Below are positions 52,908-61,488 of a stretch of DNA of 64,000 nucleotides, in pieces. Positions within the stretch are counted from its first letter, which is position 1; every line of letters begins with the position of its first letter. The notes beneath the pieces are model-generated. The model made no database searches. It was not told where the DNA came from and worked only from the letters and a program-made list of their open reading frames with translations. This DNA is from Streptomyces sp. NBC_01408 (GTDB lineage: Bacteria; Actinomycetota; Actinomycetes; Streptomycetales; Streptomycetaceae). The position numbers and the translations under genes are program-made. The stretch is taken from positions 124,001 through 188,000 of the forward strand of contig NZ_JAPEPJ010000003.1 in NCBI RefSeq assembly GCF_026340255.1. Direction: 5' to 3'.

Positions 52908-53347
52908 CGGCGCTTGGGGTGGCCGGTGGCGCCGAGGCGGTCGTAGAAGCGGATCGCGCCCTCGTTCCAGTCGGGGGTCTGCCACTGCACCTGTTCGACG
53001 CCGAGCTCCCGGGCGAGGTCCCGTACGCCGTCCATCAGGGCGGCGCCGAGGCCGTGGCCGCGCGCGTCCCCGGCAAGGTAGAGGCAGTCCATGTGGAGGT
53101 AGTGGCGGGCGTCCCAGAAGGCGAACTCGGTGGAGCAGGCGGCGTATCCGGCCACCGCCCCGTCCGGGGTCTCGGCGAGCAGCACCCACAGCGCAGCCCC
53201 CTCGGCGAACAACTGCGGGCCGAGCCGGTCGGCGAGGTCCGGGGGGCGGGGTGCGGACTTCTCGTACGCGACGTGCTCGTGGATGAGTTCGACGAGCCGG
53301 GGCAGGTCCTCGGGGCGCGCGCGGCGCACGACGGGCGTGTGTTCCAT
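52874..53347 (-). CDS. GNAT-family N-acetyltransferase
   Basis: This 157-residue GNAT protein begins VVRRARPEDLPRLVELIHEH and shows motif A LYLAGDARGHGLGAALMDGV and motif B WQTPDWNEGAIRFYDRLGAT. It resembles diamine/spermidine-type acetyltransferases in layout, but the substrate is unproven. ATG 53347 was preferred. ATG 53356 would add three residues. Confidence 0.87.
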   Translation of the reverse strand: MEHTPVVRRARPEDLPRLVELIHEHVAYEKSAPRPPDLADRLGPQLFAEGAALWVLLAETPDGAVAGYAACSTEFAFWDARHYLHMDCLYLAGDARGHGLGAALMDGVRDLARELGVEQVQWQTPDWNEGAIRFYDRLGATGHPKRRYGLAVGPAAS

Positions 53348-53415
53348 GAGCACCATCTTGCGCCCCCGCCCGGACCCGCCCCGCCCGGACCCGGCCTCCG
53401 GCGGACGGCGCTCCG

Positions 53416-53979
53416 TCAGCTCGCCGAGAGCCGGAAGTCGACCTTCCCGAAGCTGATCTGGTCCCCGTCCCGGACCACGGCCGAGCCCGTCACCCGGCGC
53501 CCGTTGACCGTGGTCCCGTTGGTGGAGCCCAGGTCCTTGAGCACCCACACCCCGTCCCGCAGCCGGAGTTCCGCGTGCATCCGGGAGACCGTCTCATGGG
53601 TGAGCCGCAGCCCGTTGCCGGGGTCGCGGCCGATCCGCAGCGTCCCCGTGCTCGGGTGCGGGAGGAGCAGCTTGGGCAGCCTCTCGGCGGTCCAGGCGCG
53701 CCGGACGCCGACCGTGACGGCGGAGGCCCGGCCGACCCAGCCGAACAGCCGGCGGGTCCAGGGGCTGGCCTCGCCCTCCCGGCCCGCGAGGTCGGCGGTG
53801 AGGACCGCGAGGTCCTCCGACCGCCGGGCGACCAGCGCCAGTTCCATGCGGCGCAGGAACGTGTCGTGCGACAGTCGGCCCAGGGCAGCGCCCTCCCGGA
53901 GCTGACCCAACGCCTGCTCGCGCTCCGCGTCGGAGAGCCGCGGCGCGGGATAGGAGGCAAATTCGAAACTGGATGTCAC
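53416..53979 (-). CDS. DUF1707 and FHA domain protein
   Basis: This 187-residue protein has an N-terminal DUF1707 domain (RLSDAEREQALGQLREGAAL, LSHDTFLRRMELALVARRSE) and a C-terminal FHA phosphothreonine-binding domain: LRIGRDPGNGLRL, VSRMHAELRLRDGVWVLKDL, GSTNGTTVNGRRV. It should read Ser/Thr kinase signals. No kinase gene is adjacent. GTG 53979 fits the domain edge. It is divergent from treZ with a 110-bp gap. Confidence 0.88.
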   Translation of the reverse strand: MTSSFEFASYPAPRLSDAEREQALGQLREGAALGRLSHDTFLRRMELALVARRSEDLAVLTADLAGREGEASPWTRRLFGWVGRASAVTVGVRRAWTAERLPKLLLPHPSTGTLRIGRDPGNGLRLTHETVSRMHAELRLRDGVWVLKDLGSTNGTTVNGRRVTGSAVVRDGDQISFGKVDFRLSAS

Positions 53980-54089
53980 AGGGTGATTGTCGGCCCGTCG
54001 GGGCCGGAGTGTCCAGAACTCCCCCGCGACGCCCGGAATGATGGGCACGATACGCATGCTGGACACCGCCGGAGACGAGGGGACCGTCC

Positions 54090-55853
54090 GTGCAGTTCGA
54101 GGTGTGGGCACCGCTGACAGGTCATGTCGCCATGCGACTGGACGACGCGACGTACGACATGGCGCGCGACCCGGACCGGGACGGCTGGTGGTTCGTCGAG
54201 GCCCCGGCCGCCGACGGGAGCCGCTACGGGTTCCTGCTGGACGGCGGGTCGAGCGCGGGAGGCGTCGTCCGGCCCGACCCGCGAGGACGCCGGCTGCCGA
54301 CCGGGCCCGACGGGCTGTCGGCCGTGGTCGACTTCGCGGCCCTCGTCCCGGAGCCGGCGGCCCCGGGGCCGCGCACCCCGCTCCAGGACGCAGTCCTGTA
54401 CGAGCTGCACGTCGGCACCTTCACCCCGGAGGGCACCTTCGACGCCGCGGCCGCCCGGCTCGCCCACCTGGCCGGGCTGGGCGTCACGCACGTGGAGCTG
54501 ATGCCGGTCTGCCCCTTCCCCGGCCGGCACGGCTGGGGGTACGACGGGGTCGCGCCCTGGGCCGTCCACGAGCCGTACGGCGGCCCGGCGGGCCTCGCCC
54601 GCTTCGTGGAGGCCGCGCACGCCGCGGGGCTCGGCGTGGTGCTCGACGTGGTCCACAACCACCTCGGCCCCTCCGGCAACCATCTCCCCGCCTTCGGGGC
54701 GTACTTCACCGACACCCACCACACCCCGTGGGGCGCGGCGGTGAACCTGGACGCGCCCGGCTCCGACGAGGTCCGCGCCTACTTCCTCGGCAGCGCGCTG
54801 GCCTGGCTGCGCGACTACCGGATCGACGGGCTGCGCCTCGACGCGGTGCACGCGCTGGTCGACGGACGGGCGCTGAGCTTCCTGGAGGAACTCGCCGCGG
54901 CCGTGGACGAACTGGCGGCGGAGACAGGCCGGCCGCTGTTCCTGATCGCCGAGTCCGACCAGTGCGATCCGCGCACCACCACCCCGCGCGCCGAGGGGGG
55001 CCTCGGCCTGCACGCCCAGTGGAACGACGACTTCCACCACGCCCTGCACTGCGCGCTGACCGGCGAATCCCAGGCGTACTACGCGGACTTCGCCGAGGCC
55101 CCGCTGACCGCCCTCGCCAAGACCATGACCCGGGCCTTCTTCCACGACGGGACCTGGTCCTCCTTCCGGGGCCGCACCCACGGGCGCCCCCTGGACCGCC
55201 GCCGGACCCGGGCCCACCGCTTCCTCGGCTACACCCAGACCCATGACCAGATCGGCAACCGGGCCATCGGCGACCGGCTCGCGGCCTCCCTCTCCCCCGG
55301 CCTGCTGGCGTGCGCCGCGACCGTGGCACTGACCGGCCCGTTCGTACCGATGCTGTTCATGGGCGAGGAGTGGGGCGCGGGCACCCCGTGGCAGTACTTC
55401 ACCGACCACCCGGACCCGGAGCTCGCCGAGGCGGTACGGACCGGCCGGCGGCGGGAGTTCGCGGCGCACGGCTGGAAGGCCGAGGAGATCCCCGACCCGC
55501 AGGACCCCGCCACCCGGGACCGCTCCTGCCTGGACTGGGCCGAGCCGGAGCGGCCCGGGCACGCGCGCCTGCTGGCCTGGTACCGCACCCTCGTCGCGCT
55601 CCGCCGCACGCACCCGGACCTGCGCGACCCGGACCTCGCGGCGGTCCGGGTCGCGCACGACGAGGAGCGGCGCTGGCTGACCTTCCGCCGGGGCGACGTA
55701 CGGGTGGTGGTGAACCTCTCCCCGGATCCGGCGACGATCGCGCTGGGCCGCAACGGCGTGCGGGTGCTGGCCTCCTGGGAGCCCGTCCACCATCCGGGCC
55801 CGGACGGGCGGATCCACGTTCCGGGCGAGTCCGCGGTGGTCCTGGCCCCGTAG
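54090..55853 (+). CDS. treZ: Malto-oligosyltrehalose trehalohydrolase
   Basis: This 587-residue GH13 enzyme releases free trehalose from maltooligosyltrehalose made by TreY. Seen: an N-terminal CBM48-like domain (MQFEVWAPLTGHVAMRLDDA), GVVLDVVHNHLGPSGNHLPA, the nucleophile region GLRLDAVHAL, LIAESDQCDPRT (acid/base Glu) and YTQTHDQIGNRAIGDRLAAS. The GTG start follows GAGGGG. It is separated from treY by three unrelated genes, so the pathway is clustered but not one operon. Confidence 0.94.
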   Translation: MQFEVWAPLTGHVAMRLDDATYDMARDPDRDGWWFVEAPAADGSRYGFLLDGGSSAGGVVRPDPRGRRLPTGPDGLSAVVDFAALVPEPAAPGPRTPLQDAVLYELHVGTFTPEGTFDAAAARLAHLAGLGVTHVELMPVCPFPGRHGWGYDGVAPWAVHEPYGGPAGLARFVEAAHAAGLGVVLDVVHNHLGPSGNHLPAFGAYFTDTHHTPWGAAVNLDAPGSDEVRAYFLGSALAWLRDYRIDGLRLDAVHALVDGRALSFLEELAAAVDELAAETGRPLFLIAESDQCDPRTTTPRAEGGLGLHAQWNDDFHHALHCALTGESQAYYADFAEAPLTALAKTMTRAFFHDGTWSSFRGRTHGRPLDRRRTRAHRFLGYTQTHDQIGNRAIGDRLAASLSPGLLACAATVALTGPFVPMLFMGEEWGAGTPWQYFTDHPDPELAEAVRTGRRREFAAHGWKAEEIPDPQDPATRDRSCLDWAEPERPGHARLLAWYRTLVALRRTHPDLRDPDLAAVRVAHDEERRWLTFRRGDVRVVVNLSPDPATIALGRNGVRVLASWEPVHHPGPDGRIHVPGESAVVLAP

Positions 55854-55878
55854 GGGGTACCAGCTGCGTCCCGTCGGG

Positions 55879-57003
55879 CTATTCGACGATCGCCAGCTCG
55901 CGCGGGGCGTTGTTGAGGCGGCGCACCCCGTCCTCGGTCACGGTCACGATGTCCTCGATCCGGACGCCGAACCGGCCCGGCAGGTAGACCCCCGGTTCCA
56001 CGGAGAAGCACATGCCGGGGACCAGGGGCTGTTCCTCGCCCTCGACCATGTACGGCGGCTCGTGGGTGGTGACGCCGATGCCGTGGCCGGTGCGGTGGAT
56101 GAAGCGGTCCCCGTAGCCGAACTCGGTGATCACCGCGCGGGCCGCCCGGTCCACCTCCTGGCAGGCGATGCCCGGGCGGACGGCCGCGGTGGCCGCCTGC
56201 TGGGCCTCGCGGACGATGTCGTGGACGCGCTGCTCCTCTGCGCTCGGCTCCCCGACGTGCACGGTGCGGGAGATGTCGGAGCCGTAGCCGTCCCGCAGTC
56301 CGCCGAAGTCGAGCACCACCATGTCGCCGTGCCGGATCACCCGGTCGGCGGCCTCGTGGTGCGGGTTGGCGCCGTTGGGGCCGGAGCCGACGACCGTGAA
56401 GTCGACCTGGGAGTGGCCGTGCACGCGCAGCAGGGAGGCCAGATCGGCGGCGACGTCGCTCTCCCGGCGTCCGGCGAAGGGCAGGTGCAGGACCTGCGCG
56501 TAGGCGGCGTCGGCGGCCGCGCCGGCCGCCGCGAGGCGTTCCAGTTCCCGTTCGTCCTTGACGGCGCGCAGCATGGGCAGGGCGTCGGTGAGGGGCACGT
56601 ACGAGGTGGTGGGCAACTCCCGCTGGAGGCCGAGGAGGTGGAGGGCCCAGGTGTTGTCGCTCACGCCGAAGCGCCCGGCGACGTCCAGCAGGGGTGAGGC
56701 CACGGCGTACGGGTTCTTGCCGTCGGCCCAGTCCCGCAGGGTCAGCGCGGAGGCGCCCGGTGCCTTGGCGGCGTCGGGGGCCTCCAGCGCGGGCACGACG
56801 AGCACGGGGTCCTGCCCGGCGGCGAGCACGAGCAGGGTGAGCCGCTCGGTCTCGGCGGTGACGCGGTATCCGGTGAGGTGGGCGAGGTCGGGCCCGGGGG
56901 CGATCAGCAGGCCGGCCAGTCCCGCGTCGGCGGCGCTCTGTGCGGCGGCGGCCATCCGGGCGGCGTAGTCGGCCGCGGTGAAGGGGGCGGGGTCAGTGGT
57001 CAT
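55879..57003 (-). CDS. M24 aminopeptidase P-type metallopeptidase
   Basis: This 374-residue Xaa-Pro peptidase-like protein has a creatinase N-terminal domain and a pita-bread domain. Metal ligands are visible: VVLDFGGLRDGYGSDISRTV (two Asp), HRTGHGIGVTTHEPPYM (His), FSVEPGVY (Glu) and VRIEDIV (Glu). The first ATG giving a complete N-terminal domain is 57003. Its start overlaps the LysR gene by 11 nt, so the two are co-transcribed. Confidence 0.9.
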   Translation of the reverse strand: MTTDPAPFTAADYAARMAAAAQSAADAGLAGLLIAPGPDLAHLTGYRVTAETERLTLLVLAAGQDPVLVVPALEAPDAAKAPGASALTLRDWADGKNPYAVASPLLDVAGRFGVSDNTWALHLLGLQRELPTTSYVPLTDALPMLRAVKDERELERLAAAGAAADAAYAQVLHLPFAGRRESDVAADLASLLRVHGHSQVDFTVVGSGPNGANPHHEAADRVIRHGDMVVLDFGGLRDGYGSDISRTVHVGEPSAEEQRVHDIVREAQQAATAAVRPGIACQEVDRAARAVITEFGYGDRFIHRTGHGIGVTTHEPPYMVEGEEQPLVPGMCFSVEPGVYLPGRFGVRIEDIVTVTEDGVRRLNNAPRELAIVE

Positions 57004-57889
57004 ACGGGGATCCTGCCGTGAGCCGTGCGGCAAGGGCAGCGGCCGCGCCGGTCGGGGCGCCGGGCGAGAGCAGTTCCGTACGGTGCACCAGGCGCGGCGC
57101 GGACAGCGGTACGGCGGCCCCCGCCCCGGCGGCTGCCGCGGCCCCGGCGACACGGTGCGGCAGCACGACGAGGCCGTGTCCGGCGAGGGCCAGCGCGCAG
57201 AGTCCGTGCAGGTCGGTGCCCTCGTAGCGCATGGCGGTACGGGAGCCCGGGCGGGCGGTGATCCCGGCGGCGCCGACCGGCAGGCCCACCCCGGGGGCGT
57301 CGAGCCAGCGCGCGTCGGCGAGGTCCGCCAGCCGGAGCGCGGCCCGCCCGGCGAAGGGGTGCCCGGCGGGCAGCAGCACGGCCAGTTCCTCCTCCCCCAC
57401 GCCGGTCACGGTCAGCGGGGCCACGTCGGGCAGCCGCAGCGGGTCGCTGGGCGCGGCCAGGCCGTCGACCAGGCCGAGGTCGCAGCCTCCGGTGGCGACG
57501 GCGGCGGGCACCTCGGCGGGCGGCAGCACCCGCAGCGTGACGCCGGTGGCGGGCAGGGCGGCCGGCAGCCGGGGCCCGAGGGCGAGCGGGGACACGGCGA
57601 GCGTGACCCGCCCGGGCGGTGCGGCGGCCAGCCTCAGCACGTCGGCGCGGGCGGCGTCGAGCCGCAGCAGCAGCGGCCCGGCGTGTTCCAGGAGCCGCAC
57701 TCCGGCGGGGGTCGGCGCCACCGGCCGCCGGGTGAGCAGCTCGGCGCGCAGGTCCCCTTCCAGGGCGGCGATGTGCTGCGAGACGGCGGACTGGGTGTAT
57801 CCGAGCTCCCGGGCCGCCCCGGAGAAGGAGCCCAGGCGGGCGACGGCGACGAAGGTGCGGAGCAGGTGCGGATCCATGCCCATCAGCAT
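56993..57889 (-). CDS. LysR-family transcriptional regulator
   Basis: This 298-residue protein starts with a winged helix (MDPHLLRTFVAVARLGSFSG, AARELGYTQSAVSQHIAALE) and continues with a substrate-binding-type effector domain. ATG codons at 57889, 57883 and 57877 are all in frame and the last would keep the whole HTH. It is divergent from the amidotransferase gene with a 65-bp gap containing ATTG and CAAT arms near 57892-57915, a plausible LysR site. It may control either neighbour. Confidence 0.88.
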   Translation of the reverse strand: MLMGMDPHLLRTFVAVARLGSFSGAARELGYTQSAVSQHIAALEGDLRAELLTRRPVAPTPAGVRLLEHAGPLLLRLDAARADVLRLAAAPPGRVTLAVSPLALGPRLPAALPATGVTLRVLPPAEVPAAVATGGCDLGLVDGLAAPSDPLRLPDVAPLTVTGVGEEELAVLLPAGHPFAGRAALRLADLADARWLDAPGVGLPVGAAGITARPGSRTAMRYEGTDLHGLCALALAGHGLVVLPHRVAGAAAAAGAGAAVPLSAPRLVHRTELLSPGAPTGAAAALAARLTAGSPYDH

Positions 57890-57954
57890 TGCTTATCGAT
57901 CATGCAGGAACAATCGTTGGCGCTGAAGCGGGATCCGGTCGCAGGATGATCCGC

Positions 57955-58737
57955 ATGACCACCGCACCGATCGCGCGGGTCGCCCTCGTCGGCGACCGCT
58001 CCCCGCACGTGACCTCCCACACCCGGATCCCGCTGCTCCTCGAAGCCCTGGCCATGCGCGACGGACTCGTCCTCGACGCGTACTGGATCCCCACCGGCGA
58101 CGCCGCGGCCGAGGCCGCCTCGGGGGCCCTGGCTCGCTTCGACGCCGTGTGGGTGCTGCCCGGGAGCCCGTACGCCAGCGAGGCCGGGGCGCTGGCGGCG
58201 ATCCGGACGGCCCGGGAGGAGGGCATCCCCTTCCTCGGGACCTGCGGCGGCTTCCAGCACGCCCTGCTGGAGTACGCCCGCAGCGTCTGCGGTCTGGCGG
58301 GGGCCGCGCACGCCGAGCAGGACCCCGGGGCCGAGGACCCGCTGATCGCGCCGCTCGCCTGTTCGCTGGTGGGGCACTCGGGCCTCGTACGGGCCGAGGC
58401 CGGGTCGCTGGCCGAAGCCGCGCTCGGCGCGGAGCGCTCGGTGGAGCACTACCACTGCGACTACGGGCCCGCGCCCCGGCACCTGCCGGTGCTCGCCGCC
58501 CACGGGCTGCGGCTGTCGGGGCACGACGAGGACGGGCAGGTGCGCGTCGCGGAGCTGCCCGGGCACCCCTTCTTCCTCGCCACCCTGTTCCAGCCGGAGC
58601 TGGCCGGGGACGGGACGAGGCCGCACCCGGTGATCCGGGCCCTCGCCGCGGCCGCCGTCGCCCATGCCGCCCGCCGTACGGACGGGGTCACGGCCCGGCT
58701 CGCGGCCACCCTCGCCGGGAGCCGGTCCGCCGGATAA
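57955..58737 (+). CDS. CTP-synthase-like class I amidotransferase homologue
   Basis: This 260-residue protein matches the glutaminase half of CTP synthase: FDAVWVLPGSPYASEAGALA, FLGTCGGFQHALLEYARSV with nucleophile Cys97, and the C-terminal TLFQPELAGDG. In active class I amidotransferases the last motif is HPE. Here it is QPE (Gln213), so the catalytic His is replaced. It has no synthetase half. It may be a non-glutaminase hydrolase or sensor. ATG 57955 follows AGGATGA. The LysR gene is divergent. Confidence 0.83.
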   Translation: MTTAPIARVALVGDRSPHVTSHTRIPLLLEALAMRDGLVLDAYWIPTGDAAAEAASGALARFDAVWVLPGSPYASEAGALAAIRTAREEGIPFLGTCGGFQHALLEYARSVCGLAGAAHAEQDPGAEDPLIAPLACSLVGHSGLVRAEAGSLAEAALGAERSVEHYHCDYGPAPRHLPVLAAHGLRLSGHDEDGQVRVAELPGHPFFLATLFQPELAGDGTRPHPVIRALAAAAVAHAARRTDGVTARLAATLAGSRSAG

Positions 58738-58810
58738 CGCGTCGCGGGAGCACCCCGCTGATCGGCTATGCTGTGCTTGCACATCGAACGGGTGGTCCGC
58801 CGCCCGTCGT

Positions 58811-58884
58811 GGTGGGTGTAGCTCAGTTGGTAGAGCACCTGGTTGTGGTCCAGGTGGCCGCGGGTTCAAGTCCCGTCACTCACC
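58811..58884 (+). tRNA. tRNA-His (GTG)
   Basis: All arms are visible: acceptor GTGGGTG/CACTCAC, D-arm GCTC..GAGC, anticodon arm CCTGG-TTGTGGT-CCAGG with anticodon GTG, and T-arm GCGGG-TTCAAGT-CCCGT. An extra G at 58811 provides the G-1 typical of tRNA-His opposite discriminator C at 58884. CCA is not encoded. Confidence 0.96.
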
Positions 58885-58892
58885 CTGTAGGT

Positions 58893-58940
58893 CCCCTGGG
58901 GGTACGAGGTTCTTCCTCGTACCCCCAGGGGTCTTTTTTG
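58893..58940 (+). terminator. Strong intrinsic terminator after tRNA-His
   Basis: CCCCTGGGGGTACGAGG (58893-58909) pairs perfectly with CCTCGTACCCCCAGGGG (58915-58931) over a TTCTT loop and is followed by TCTTTTTTG, a rare true T-tract in this genome. Confidence 0.92.
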
Positions 58941-59044
58941 CGCCCCGCGCCCCGCGCCCGGAGGCGACGCCGTACGTTCCGCCCTGCGGGCCTGCAGTCC
59001 AGCTCACCGATGTGAGCCGGTACCGCTTCTCGGCGTGCGGCCAC

Positions 59045-59080
59045 GCCCGCGAAGTTAACGCAAGCGTTAACCTCGCGGGC
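59045..59080. terminator. 36-bp near-perfect palindrome after the phospholipase gene
   Basis: GCCCGCGA-A-GTTAACGC and GCGTTAAC-C-TCGCGGGC flank a 2-bp centre, with one mismatch. It lies 33 bp beyond the phospholipase stop on the minus strand and is probably its terminator. The AT core also looks like an operator. Confidence 0.45.
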
Positions 59081-59112
59081 GGTGGAGGCGGCGGTTCACC
59101 CGTCCGGGAGCG

Positions 59113-61176
59113 TCAGACGGTCTTGATCGCCGGGTCGGAGACCCCCGGCGCGCCCGTCTCCACGTGGCCGGCGAAGCGGCGCAGGAAGGTGCTGTCGGCG
59201 TCGGAGACGACCTTGACGTCGTACCAGCGGGCCGTCGTGCGGAGGTCGACCGTGTGGGTCACCGTGGCGCCGGGGTTGACCTTGAAGGTCTGGGGCGCGC
59301 CGCCGTAGGCGTTGGTCACGGTCAGGTTCACCGCGGCCGTGCCGGAGTTGGCCATGCTGAGGGTCAGGTTGCCGGTGGCCGCCACGTGGCGGGCCGTGAC
59401 CTCGGGGCCGGCCTTCTTCGCCGGGCCCTTCCAGGTGCGCAGGAAGCCGTTCGGACCCCAGACCGTCAGGTTGATCTGGTTGCCGGTGGAGCTGCTGGTG
59501 CTCCAGGTGTCCGAGAGGGTCTTGCCCGCCTCGACGGTGTACGGCCAGGGGCCGTCCGTCCGGTTGCCGGAGGTGCTGTGGAAGTGGGCGCCGAGGGCGG
59601 GACCGCTGGCGAAGGTCAGGGTGAACTTGCCGGTGGACACGGTGGCCTTGCCGTCCACGTACGGGCTGTAGCCCAGGGCGCGGGTCGGCTTGGAGCCGGC
59701 CTCCTGCTTCGGGAGGGTGCCCGTGGCCGGCACGGTCGGGTAGTAGGACGGGTGGCGGTCCTTGTCCGGCGGGACGTAGCCGGCCGTGGACGGGAGCGCG
59801 GCGGGGGCCGCGTCCGCCTGGGTGAAGTCGAAGGCCGAGGTCAGGTCGCCGCACACGGCGCGGCGCCACGGCGAGATGTTGGGCTCCTGCACCCCGAAGC
59901 GCTTCTCCATGAAGCGGATCACGGAGGTGTGGTCGAAGGTCTCGGAGCAGACGTAACCGCCCTTGCTCCAGGGGGAGACCACGATCATGGGGACGCGCGG
60001 GCCGAGGCCGTACGGGCCGGCCGCGTAGCCGGAGACGCCCCCTGTGTACAGGTCGCCGGTGACGCTCGCCGTGGACAGGCCCCAGGCCGAGGAGGCCGGC
60101 GGGTACGGCGGGACCACGTGGTCGAAGAAGCCGTCGTTCTCGTCGTAGGTGATGAACAAGGCGGTCTTCGCCCACACCGCCGGGTTCGCGGTGAGCGCGT
60201 CCAGGACCTGCGAGATGTACCAGGCACCGAAGTTCGTCGGCCAGTTGGAGTGCTCGCTGAACGCCTCGGGGGCGGCGATGTAGGAGACCTGCGGCAGGGT
60301 GCCGTTCACCACGTCGGCGCGCAGCCGGTCGAAGTACCCTTCGCCCGCCTTGACGTTGGTGCCCGTGCGGGCCTTCTCGTACAGGGCACTGCCGGGCTGG
60401 GCGTTGCGGTAGGTGTTGAAGTACAGCAGCGAGTTGTCGCCGTAGTTGCCGCGGAAGGCGTCGTTGATCCAGCCCCACGAACCGGCCGCGTTCAGGCCGT
60501 CGCCGATGTCCTGGTAGACCTTCCAGGAGACGCCGGCCGACTCCAGGCGCTCGGGGTAGGTCTTCCAGCCGTAGCCGGCCTCCTGGTTGCCCAGGACCGG
60601 GCCGCCGCCGGTGCCGTCGTTGCCCGTGTAACCGCTCCACAGGTAATAGCGGTTGGGGTCGGTGGCTCCGATGAAGGAGCAGTGGTAGGCGTCGCAGACG
60701 GTGAAGGCGTCGGCGAGGGCGTAGTGGAACGGGATGTCGTTCCGCGTCATGTACGACATGGTCGTGGCCGTCTTGGCCGGAACCCACTTGTCGTACTTGC
60801 CCTTGTTGTAAGCCTGCTGGCCTCCGGCCCAGTCGTGGTTGAGGCCCGTGAGGAACTGCATTCCGAGGTCTTCCACCTGCGGGTTGAAGGGCAGGATGTC
60901 CTTCGTCCCGTTGGACTGGTGGAAGACGGACTTGCCGTTGTCCTGGACTACGGGCCGGGGGTCGCCGAAGCCGCGTACGCCCTTCATCGCCCCGAAGTAG
61001 TGGTCGAAGGAACGATTCTCCTGCATGAGGACGACGACGTGCTCGATGTCCTGGATCGTTCCGGTGCTGCCCTGCGCCGGGATGGCCGCGGCCCGCGCGA
61101 TGCTCTCGTTCAGCATCGCGACGGCTGCCGTGCCTCCGGCGATCTGGAGGAACCTGCGACGGTTCAGCTCTGTCAT
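59113..61176 (-). CDS. Tat-exported phospholipase C (phosphocholine type)
   Basis: This 687-residue secreted phosphoesterase has a twin-arginine signal (NRRRFLQIAGGTAAVAML), the metal/nucleophile region VVLMQENRSFDHYFGAMKGV, TYDENDGFFDHVVPP and SPWSKGGYVCSETFDHTSVI typical of the PLC family, then two C-terminal beta domains (about residues 500-680, YSPYVDGKATVSTGKFTLTF) seen in phosphocholine-specific enzymes. Likely released under phosphate limitation to recover phosphate from lipids. No Pho box was identified. ATG 61176 is preceded by AGAGG. Confidence 0.91.
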   Translation of the reverse strand: MTELNRRRFLQIAGGTAAVAMLNESIARAAAIPAQGSTGTIQDIEHVVVLMQENRSFDHYFGAMKGVRGFGDPRPVVQDNGKSVFHQSNGTKDILPFNPQVEDLGMQFLTGLNHDWAGGQQAYNKGKYDKWVPAKTATTMSYMTRNDIPFHYALADAFTVCDAYHCSFIGATDPNRYYLWSGYTGNDGTGGGPVLGNQEAGYGWKTYPERLESAGVSWKVYQDIGDGLNAAGSWGWINDAFRGNYGDNSLLYFNTYRNAQPGSALYEKARTGTNVKAGEGYFDRLRADVVNGTLPQVSYIAAPEAFSEHSNWPTNFGAWYISQVLDALTANPAVWAKTALFITYDENDGFFDHVVPPYPPASSAWGLSTASVTGDLYTGGVSGYAAGPYGLGPRVPMIVVSPWSKGGYVCSETFDHTSVIRFMEKRFGVQEPNISPWRRAVCGDLTSAFDFTQADAAPAALPSTAGYVPPDKDRHPSYYPTVPATGTLPKQEAGSKPTRALGYSPYVDGKATVSTGKFTLTFASGPALGAHFHSTSGNRTDGPWPYTVEAGKTLSDTWSTSSSTGNQINLTVWGPNGFLRTWKGPAKKAGPEVTARHVAATGNLTLSMANSGTAAVNLTVTNAYGGAPQTFKVNPGATVTHTVDLRTTARWYDVKVVSDADSTFLRRFAGHVETGAPGVSDPAIKTV

Positions 61177-61477
61177 GGGTGACGACCTCTGGGAGTGATG
61201 GGGGGAGTCGGGGGCGCCCCAAGGACAGCGGTCCCGGGGTACCGGACGGGGATCAGCTCGTGACACGGCGCCGTACACCTGGCGAACGAAAGACCTCCGG
61301 AGCGGGCCGCACCTGCCGCCGGCGCCGAATGCAGGGAGGGTAAAGCAGCGCCCGGCGGCACAACAGGCCCCGGCGGCACGCTCTTTGCACGGCGACCGGT
61401 TCCCGTCCCGCGTACTCAGCCGGGCCGCACCGCGATATGAGCATCCCTACTCAGGACCCGGCGGGCCCTGCTTGCCA

Positions 61478-61488
61478 TAGTGTGAACA
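61478..61488 (+). promoter_or_regulatory. -10 box implying leaderless KAS III mRNA
   Basis: TAGTGT at 61478-61483 lies 4 nt before ATG 61488, so transcription would start at the codon. The 310-bp gap between the divergent phospholipase and thiolase genes shows no other gene. Confidence 0.35.
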
